NCBI GenBank assembly: GCA_015657535.1
Contig: JADHZB010000274.1
Span: forward strand, 1-12,004
Direction of reading: 5' to 3'
Source: Nephromyces sp. MM_2019
Lineage: Eukaryota; Apicomplexa; Aconoidasida; Nephromycida
Length of the DNA: 12,004 bases
In this document: positions 7,001-12,004 of the stretch, one piece after another
Layout: every line of letters begins with the position of its first letter
How positions within the stretch are numbered: position 1 is the stretch's first letter
Notes under the pieces: generated by a model
What the model saw: only the letters and a program-made list of their open reading frames with translations
The model's database searches: none
Told to the model about the DNA's origin: nothing
Made by a program: the position numbers and the translations under genes

Positions 7001-10000
7001 TTCGTGTGCAGATTGCTCTTTGTGTGGCATCGAAGAAATAGCTGCAGCATTGGGGGGGAATGAAACCATTGGGGGAAGTAGCATTCTGGCGGAGTATGAA
7101 GAAGAGTAGGAGGGCGTGTGTAGAGATGAATCTTCAACAGGAAGCTTCTTCTCAGCAGGGAGGACCGACAAGGCCATCTGATTAGCTAAGGAGAGAGAAG
7201 AGGGAAGTGGTTTACTCGCTGAAGATGAAGATGTTTCCACACCCCGTGGAGTACCACCACCAAGGTGGGGGGTCTTACTTATCACTTTATTCTCCATAGG
7301 CACCAAACGAGCAGTCACCACATCTACCGGATGATCTTCACCCACCACCTGAGAGAGCTTCAAGATTTTATCTGTGTTTCCCACGCTGGTGATAGCACTG
7401 GGGGGTTTCTCCGTGTGGGTATTTCCCACAGGCTGTAATGAGCTTGAGAGGGTGGGTGCGGTGTGTTTAACACCCCTCATGCGTCTTCCTTGGCTGCTAT
7501 GATAGCTTCCGCTACTACTATCGCTTCGACTCCGATCTCTTGCAGACACTGGCACCCTCTCATCAAGGTTAGCATTCTCTGAAGATGGGTAAGTGTGAGC
7601 TGCATTTGAATAGGCTGTAGATGAGGAGGCTGCTAAGCCATTATCCTTGGGAGGAAGGGATGCATGGAGGGGGGAAGAGCTCGAAGAGCTGGTGGGAGAG
7701 ACATCCGAGGAGGGCTGGGGTTTGAGAGTAAGAGGGGGGTAGGGGGGGTAGTGACACTGTGAAAGCTCTACATCATCTCCGCTAACATCTGAATCTCTAG
7801 CAGCAGCAGTGTTGGTGTGTGCTTCAAACGGGCCGCCAGCTTCTCTAGGCTTGGTTACCATGGCCAATAAGGGGGAGGAGGTAGAAGCGTCTGCCCCCCT
7901 CGAGGTGGCGGATGCCTCTTTGAAACCCCCCCGGGTAGAACGCTTGGATTTAGTGGCAGGTTGGCTGGTTAGCAACATACCTCCTTTGGAAGATTCTTTA
8001 GATTCGAATCCCCCAGCTTCTTCAAACCCTACCAAGCTCCCTGATCCCATCACCCCCCCCGACCCCACTTCGCTATCGGTGGCGGGATTCAAGCTGCTCT
8101 GCTTACAAGGATAAGATCCCTCATAACCGGAGGTATCGATATTGAGGGGAAAGGTTTCCTTAGGGAGGGGGGTGGTATACTGCTCTATATCGTAGGTGCT
8201 ACGTATACCAAACTTCTCAGCCATCAGACTAAACATCTCCTCCGCTCCCCATCCCCTTCCACTGTTTGCTCCAAAAGTCGTAGCATTCATACGATCAGTA
8301 CAGCTGAATCTCTGCCACCCCCCAGAGGAGGGCTTTCCTTTTCTATAGGTGGTGGAACGTATATGATACTTCACTTTGGAGTCATCTAAAGACTTGGTGG
8401 GAAGACGTGAGGATGTGCGACTATCAGCATACCCTCCAGACTCACTAGGCTTAGCTCCACTGGGATGAGCATGCGACGAAGATTCCTTAGAAGAAGGCTT
8501 CACAGGGCTTTTACCCAAAGAAGTACGACTCCCTGCCTTAGTAGAGGCCTTGCCTGAAGCTCGTGGCTGCTGTTTGGGGGGGGGGGCGGTGGGTAGAGGA
8601 AGAGTTGCAGTGTCATCTGTTTGATCTTTGGAGGAAACTGGGTGGTGCTGGGGGGTGGTCTTGTGCAGAGAGAGGCACTTCGTGTCATCTCCTTGTTCTT
8701 CAGCGGAAACTGGGGGGTGCTCAGGGGAGGTTGCGGTATACTTTCCCTGATTTAACCACCCCAGCACACCATCACCACCACAAGACCCCATACCCTCCCT
8801 TTCATTGAGGATAGTGTTACCCCCCCCCACACCCCCCCCTTCCTGAAGACTGGGGGGCGACGGTGGTAAAGGCTCAATATCATGAGTAGGCAGCTTCCAA
8901 TAGCCTCGTAACTCGAGAGTTTCGTCGTCAAAGCTGCGTAATCCAATCGATTTCATCTTCGAATAACGAGATCTCATGGAACGAGAGGCAGCGTTACATT
9001 GCGTGCGTTGATGCTGCTGCTCTTCTACTGTGTGTGGGAGAGTCAGGCTACTCTCATGATGAAGACGAAGTCGATGCTTCGACTCTGCTGGATGACGCTC
9101 AAGGGTAGACCGTGGAGTCTCTTGAAGATGAAAAGCTTTTGATCCTCCCACATCAGCAGTAGTTTCAGTTACGAGAGGCTTCTTAACTTTATTTTTCTTC
9201 TTCTTCTTACGACAAGATTTGCTTCCTCCTGGAAGGGCAGTTGAAGGCTGCTCTAAACCTTCTGGGGAAGCACTGAGGGGGTGAAGAGACGCCTCAGAGT
9301 CTCTCTCCTTCTCCAAAGGAGCTCGTAATTGTATGAGAGTAGAATCACTAGTGTGTGCGGATCGTTTCTCTTCTTCATATGCGGTATGAACGAGAAGCTT
9401 CTCTCCCTCAGAGAAATCATCAGCAGGAAGCGCAGGAGGTGGAGGAGAGAAGAGAGAAGGCTTTAAGAAGCGAAGCAAGCTCTTCGTAGCATACCCAGAG
9501 CCTTCAGGGTGGACGGATAATGATGATGTTTGTGACGATGGCAGCAAAGACGCAGAGAATTGCTCCTTTGAATAGCCAGCGGCTGCATCATCCTTAAGAG
9601 ATGAGACAGGGATCATACTGTCGTGTGCGTGTTGTCCAGCCATCTCAATGGAGGGTTTCTCGGTTTGCGGAGGTGTGTGCTCATCAGCATGGGTGGCGAG
9701 AGAACCTAACCCTTTTCTCGATCGAGATGCCTCCTCTGCAGGGTCCGAGATGTCTCTGCGGTGAGGGGTGGAAGGGTTAACAAACTCCCACCACCTCATC
9801 CCATACGCACCACCACCATCGCGGGGGGCAACTGCCATGATGTTCTTATCCAACAGAAAGCACTCATCATCGCTATCATCCTCTTCTTCTGTAGGCCCTT
9901 CATCTTCAATTCCACCGGGAGTTCCAGAATCTCCCTCTTCTTCTTCTTCTTCTTCATCTTCTTCCTCTTCTTCCTCTGTAGGCCATTCGGCTTCAACTCG

Positions 10001-11770
10001 ACCACCACCAGTCATGCAAGAGGCTACTTCCTCTTCCTGTTTCATCTTCTCAGCTTCGGAAAAAACGTCAACAGCGCGGCTTCCCGCTACTTCAAGATCA
10101 GCAGAAGCATACACACCACAAGATTCCAAGGCGGAAGCATTCCTACCGTCTTTACTCTTCACAGCATCAAATAGGAGACTCACTGCAGAGCTGGGCTTTG
10201 AAGCGCCTGTGTGCCTTAAAGGCTGCGCTTGATGATCTCTGTCCGATGCACCCACACCACCACCGCTACACGTCTTGATATACCTAGAAAACTGATACTG
10301 CTGAAGCTCAGCCAATGAGATGCTAGGAAGCTGGAAGAAGTGCGTGATGATGCTAGAGTGATGCTTTTTAAACCCTTTCCTTCTAGGAGAGCTCACATCG
10401 TGTAGAGATTCTGGAGGTGAAGAGGATGCAGAAGAGCTTCGCTGGTGTTGGATAATCTGAGGAGATGAAGATTCTTTGCCTTGCGAAGTCGCACAGACAG
10501 GAGAGTCCTCAGACAATGCAAGCTTGTTTGTGTGTTGGGGGGTTTCTCCTGAAGTTTTCGGAGCTTCTTCGGTGATGGAGACGGTTGAAGAGTGAGGAAG
10601 ACTGGGTTTTCTACCCTCGGGAGTCGAGGAGAAAAGGAGAGGGTTTTCCTCTTCCGATAATTGGGGAGCTCCACCCTTTGGATCCACTAAATCCAAAGCC
10701 TGTATCTTCCTCGAGCGATGCAGAACTCTTGTCCAATAGAAGAGGCATGAGACGAAGGGATCAACCTGAAAGGTCTTGAGCTTTGTTTTAGTGGGGGTGG
10801 ATTTGGGGGGGATTGAGCTGCAGGGGCTGGACTTGAGGGGGGCAGAGTTGCTTGAGGAGGATTTTAGGGGGGTTGAGCTACCTACAGCCGAACCACCCAC
10901 AACTGAATTACCAACGCATACGGATTTAGCCTGGAGATCGCCACTGCTTGCGGCTACGCTAGGGAGTGTACGTACACCACCTAACATACCCATTGAAGAC
11001 TTATCTACACACACAGAAGATTCAGCAGAGGGAAAACTGTTTCCCACTGAAGGAGCAGATACAGAGAGCAAAGAGGATAAAGCTGCCGATGATTTCTTCA
11101 TAGGGGGGCTCAACTGGAATGAAGAGGACGGCAACACGCCCGTCTTCAACACAGTATCTGCACTGATTCCCTCCAGAGGCTTCACCCTCATGAAATGCTC
11201 AACTCCTTTATCTTCACTGGGTGTGCGTTTTTCAAGCAGCTTGCCGTCCTCGAGACTAGCACCTACCTTCTCTACGCTGAGACTTGAAGATGAAGCCCCT
11301 TTCTCTCCCTCCATAGCCAACGCACCAGAAGAAGACTCCCCCTCTCCATCTAAGCCTTTCTCCACCCTTCTACCATCAACAAACACATTAGAAGCAGCCC
11401 CCCCCCTCGCTGCATCTAAGGCTTTCTCTACCCCCCCAGGGCCAAACATCGACCAGAAACTAACCCCCCCAGAAACGCTGGAATCTCTGTAGTGAGGCCA
11501 GCTTGGAAGCAAAGTCAACTCCACCCATTTGATACCTCCAATTTCCTTCCTTTTCTGTGGGATGAAGACGGTATCTTCTCGCACACCAGGTATAATGAAG
11601 AGCTTTATAAGCCTCTCCTCTACCATCGCCTCAATGTAGAGCTGTTCATCAATCAGAGGCGCAATGTCTATCCCGAGCTCTTCCCATATCTCACGAGCCG
11701 CACACACCTCATCTTCTTCAAGTTCATCAGCTTTCCCACGAGGAAACATCCATTCTGTGTTCGCCCAGCC
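4072..11770 (-). CDS. DCP2: mRNA-decapping enzyme 2 (Dcp2), giant low-complexity-tail form; joined exons 11770-4943 and 4632-4072, 5' exon(s) missing
   Basis: Dcp2 is the Nudix hydrolase that removes the 5' cap of mRNA with Dcp1, releasing m7GDP, in the cytoplasm and P-bodies. Residues are numbered from ATG 11749. The Nudix box is exact (G5, E11, R19-E20, E23-E24, G26), preceded by WMFPRGK and followed by KLFIIPGVRED, RKEIGGIKW and LP, which are Dcp2 rather than generic Nudix features. Box B-like VDPFVSCLFYW lies at 329-339, after a Ser-rich insertion. The rest is mostly disordered: acidic 591-629, Lys-rich 848-857, an LsmAD-like segment about 1145-1200, Gly-rich 1698-1767 with YLLSLLNGG, and tandem repeats at 1943-2012 and 2106-2165. 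The frame continues seven codons upstream of the ATG to an acceptor (AG 11772-11771), so that ATG is internal. Before the stop at 4918-4916, CAG|GTCAGT is a good donor that joins in phase 0 to GAT at 4632. About 2462 residues are in the window. The N-terminal Dcp1-binding domain is not seen. Confidence 0.92.
4633..4942 (-). other. Predicted 310-nt last intron of the Dcp2 gene
   Basis: On the minus strand the donor is ACGCAG|GTCAGT (GT at 4942-4941) and the acceptor is CTCCTCTTCATAG (AG at 4634-4633) behind a C/T-rich stretch. Both junctions are phase 0. Without splicing the frame adds only eight codons and stops at 4916. With splicing it gains 186 residues of the same Ser/Pro/Gly-rich style, ending at TGA 4074-4072 with a likely helix (residues ISRQLMDTLISKL). 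The intron carries a 12-bp minisatellite next to its acceptor. Confidence 0.75.
4652..4723. repeat. 12-bp minisatellite, six units, containing TTTAGGG
   Basis: Six contiguous 12-base units on the plus strand follow GTGTTYAGGGDG (starts 4652, 4664, 4676, 4688, 4700, 4712). Three units contain TTTAGGG, the heptamer found at telomeres of many apicomplexans and plants, here as an interstitial spaced array. On the minus strand the array is C-rich and lies 19-90 bases upstream of the last Dcp2 acceptor, so it overlaps the pyrimidine-tract and branch-point zone. Confidence 0.9.
5255..5434 (-). repeat. Three 60-bp (20-residue) tandem repeats in Dcp2
   Basis: Residues 2106-2165 form three 20-residue units starting at E2106, A2126 and E2146, each beginning PSV and carrying SP or LSP in the second half (for example PSVCAPQRSQRSVSPSVRV). 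The first two units are close at the DNA level, and the third has diverged. The SP sites could be targets of proline-directed kinases (inference). Confidence 0.85.
5705..5929 (-). repeat. Four 57-bp (19-residue) tandem repeats in Dcp2
   Basis: The core LGGVK/LGGIK recurs with an exact 19-residue period at L1946, L1965 (degenerate LGCVV), L1984 and L2003, with SEA or VEA and Pro-rich spacers. It ends at SSLVDAMKN (2012-2020). The second unit has diverged most. It is a distinct repeat family from the 60-bp one downstream. Confidence 0.85.
6461..6484 (-). other. Helical-leucine-motif-like segment YLLSLLNG in the Dcp2 tail
   Basis: Residues 1756-1763 (YLLSLLNG) form a short Leu-rich amphipathic segment framed by glycines on both sides (about 1745-1767). 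Fungal Dcp2 tails carry short helical leucine-rich motifs of the LLxxL type that bind the LSm domain of Edc3. The resemblance is visual and such short motifs arise by chance. Weaker candidates in the same protein are SLLFDAV (524-530), SLLRFLK (757-763) and SLVDAMK (2013-2019). Confidence 0.4.
6861..6892. repeat. Perfect 32-bp palindrome inside the Dcp2 coding sequence
   Basis: The half-site GAGGTGCAAAAAGGTG is followed without spacer by its exact reverse complement, centred on GGTGCACC. On the minus strand it encodes residues near 1620-1629 (EVQKGAPFCT), in frame. No second copy occurs in the window. It could extrude as a cruciform or fold in RNA as a 16-bp stem, less the bases needed for a turn. 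Confidence 0.9.
8135..8329 (-). other. LsmAD-like (ataxin-2/Pbp1-type) segment within Dcp2
   Basis: Residues about 1141-1205 form an ordered-looking island rich in aromatics inside the low-complexity tail. The core EKFGIRSTYDIEQYTTPL (1178-1195) matches the pattern E-x-F-G-V-x-S-T-Y-D-x-x-L-Y-T-T-x-L that marks the LsmAD domain of ataxin-2 and yeast Pbp1. The preceding GWGAEEMF (1166-1173) resembles the W-x-x-x-x-M/Q-F lead-in, and RFSCTD (1147-1152) resembles an upstream F-x-T-D. No Lsm domain of the ataxin-2 type was recognised before it. LsmAD in Dcp2 is not an architecture I know of. Alternatives are convergent resemblance or a shared short interaction motif. Confidence 0.6.
8579..8722 (-). 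repeat. Two 72-bp (24-residue) tandem copies in Dcp2
   Basis: PPVSAEEQGDDT (from 1012) recurs as HPVSSKDQTDDT (from 1036) with an exact 24-residue offset, and the DNA is clearly similar. The second copy ends in a run of 11 G on the plus strand (8576-8586) that encodes the prolines of TAPPPK. Confidence 0.8.
9863..9979 (-). repeat. GAA/GAG trinucleotide tract encoding an acidic stretch of Dcp2
   Basis: Residues 591-629 are almost all Glu/Asp, with a short SGTPGG break. The DNA is CTT/CTC repeats on the plus strand. It is followed by an ordered-looking island, CFLLDKNIMAVAPRDG and MRWWEFVNP (630-659), of unknown role. Confidence 0.85.
10694..10777 (-). other. Box B-like C-terminal segment of the Dcp2 catalytic domain
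   Basis: Residues 325-352 (KTFQVDPFVSCLFYWTRVL, then HRSRK) match the F-x-x-x-x-P-F-x-x-x-L-x-x-W pattern that closes the Nudix fold in Dcp2 proteins (Box B, an RNA-binding helix). In typical Dcp2 it follows the Nudix core within a few tens of residues. Here it is displaced by a low-complexity insertion at about 91-324. Confidence 0.65.
10784..10873 (-). repeat. Three 30-bp (10-residue) tandem repeats in the Dcp2 insertion
   Basis: Residues 293-322 read as TPLKSSSSNS, APLKSSPCSS and IPPKSTPTKT, period exactly ten. The repeat lies in the Ser-rich insertion between the Nudix core and Box B. Confidence 0.75.
11480..11770 (-). other. Nudix catalytic core of Dcp2
   Basis: This covers the seven codons before ATG 11749 (GWANTEW) and residues 1-90. 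The G-x5-E-x7-R-E-U-x-E-E-x-G-U motif is complete. E20, E23 and E24 are the expected metal-binding glutamates, and E69 in RKEI is the likely general-base or metal-ligand position of Dcp2 enzymes. No catalytic residue is missing, so an active enzyme is expected. Confidence 0.92.
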
Positions 11771-12004
11771 CTATAGAGTAGGTGAGGTTGGGGGGTGGTA
11801 AGGATGGCTCAGAGTGTGCTATATCTTTCTATGTGTGTGCGACGTCTTCCTGTGAGTGTTCCACCATGAGTTGTCAAGTCGGGGAGCCGAAGACATACAA
11901 GGATGAAAAACAGAAAGACTAGCAGTAAATACCAACTAGGGAAGCTTAGTACACACATCACTGTAGATAAAAGCTAGGAAGAGACAGCTAACACCAAATC
12001 ACCC
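11771..12004 (-). other. Intron upstream of the Dcp2 Nudix exon
   Basis: On the minus strand a C/T-rich stretch (about 11805-11775) ends in CTACTCTATAG, with AG at 11772-11771. An in-frame TAG sits at the acceptor, so the exon must begin at 11770. In three frames of the remaining sequence I found no match to the Dcp2 segment that should precede this exon (the first Nudix strands or the Dcp1-binding Box A). A donor-like GTATGT lies at about 11900, but the frame before it (VLSFPSWYLLLVFLFFIL) does not look like Dcp2. The previous exon is probably outside the window. Confidence 0.65.

Noticed and set aside
8001..8012. GATTCGAATCC, similar to a tRNA B box
   Set aside because: No matching A box, anticodon arm or acceptor stem around it; it is Dcp2 coding sequence.
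7976..8110. PAM2-like SSLNPAT (residues 1218-1224) just after the LsmAD-like segment
   Set aside because: Ataxin-2 proteins carry PAM2 motifs, so this was tempting, but the key aromatic and the correctly placed Ala are missing.
10776..11492. 238-codon open frame on the plus strand opposite the Dcp2 insertion
   Set aside because: It is antisense to the Ser-rich insertion, whose simple codon composition leaves the opposite strand open. It has no recognisable domain or independent gene signals.
11747..11749. ATG at 11749 as the Dcp2 start codon
   Set aside because: The frame continues upstream through GWANTEW to a splice acceptor, and starting at this Met would remove the W-x-FP lead-in and half of the Nudix fold.

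Overview
The window looks like nuclear DNA of a unicellular eukaryote. It holds two conserved eukaryotic genes with spliceosomal-type introns (GT..AG, pyrimidine-rich acceptors). The proteins carry very long Ser/Gly/Pro/Glu-rich insertions, and the non-coding DNA is rich in (TG/CA)n and G/C homopolymers. This style fits an apicomplexan or related alveolate, perhaps coccidian-like. That placement is inference from protein style and composition; no taxonomic marker is present.

Layout. Positions 1-764 are upstream or intronic sequence ending in a strong pyrimidine tract and acceptor. Positions 765-2120 (+) encode nearly all of a deoxyhypusine hydroxylase (DOHH), with all four iron-binding His-Glu motifs and two lineage-type insertions. 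Positions 2121-4071 are a convergent (tail-to-tail) intergenic region made of simple sequence, short hairpins and short palindromes. Positions 4072-11770 (-) encode most of a giant mRNA-decapping enzyme Dcp2: a perfect Nudix box, a Box B-like segment displaced by about 230 residues, and a long low-complexity tail with tandem repeats. A 310-nt intron joins the tail to a final 186-residue exon. Positions 11771-12004 are the intron (or upstream part) before the Nudix exon. The Dcp1-binding N-terminal domain of Dcp2 was not found and probably lies outside the window.

The two genes do not form a pathway. DOHH completes hypusine on eIF5A (translation), and Dcp2 removes mRNA caps (decay). Both belong to core mRNA metabolism, but their adjacency may be chance.

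The most interesting signals are: (1) a segment in the Dcp2 tail that closely matches the signature of the LsmAD domain of ataxin-2/Pbp1 proteins, which would make this an unusual Dcp2-LsmAD architecture; (2) a helical-leucine-motif-like segment in a Gly-rich context; (3) a perfect 32-bp spacer-less palindrome inside the Dcp2 coding sequence; (4) UG-rich tracts starting at or within a few bases of the stop codons of both convergent genes; (5) a TTTAGGG-containing 12-bp minisatellite in the last Dcp2 intron.
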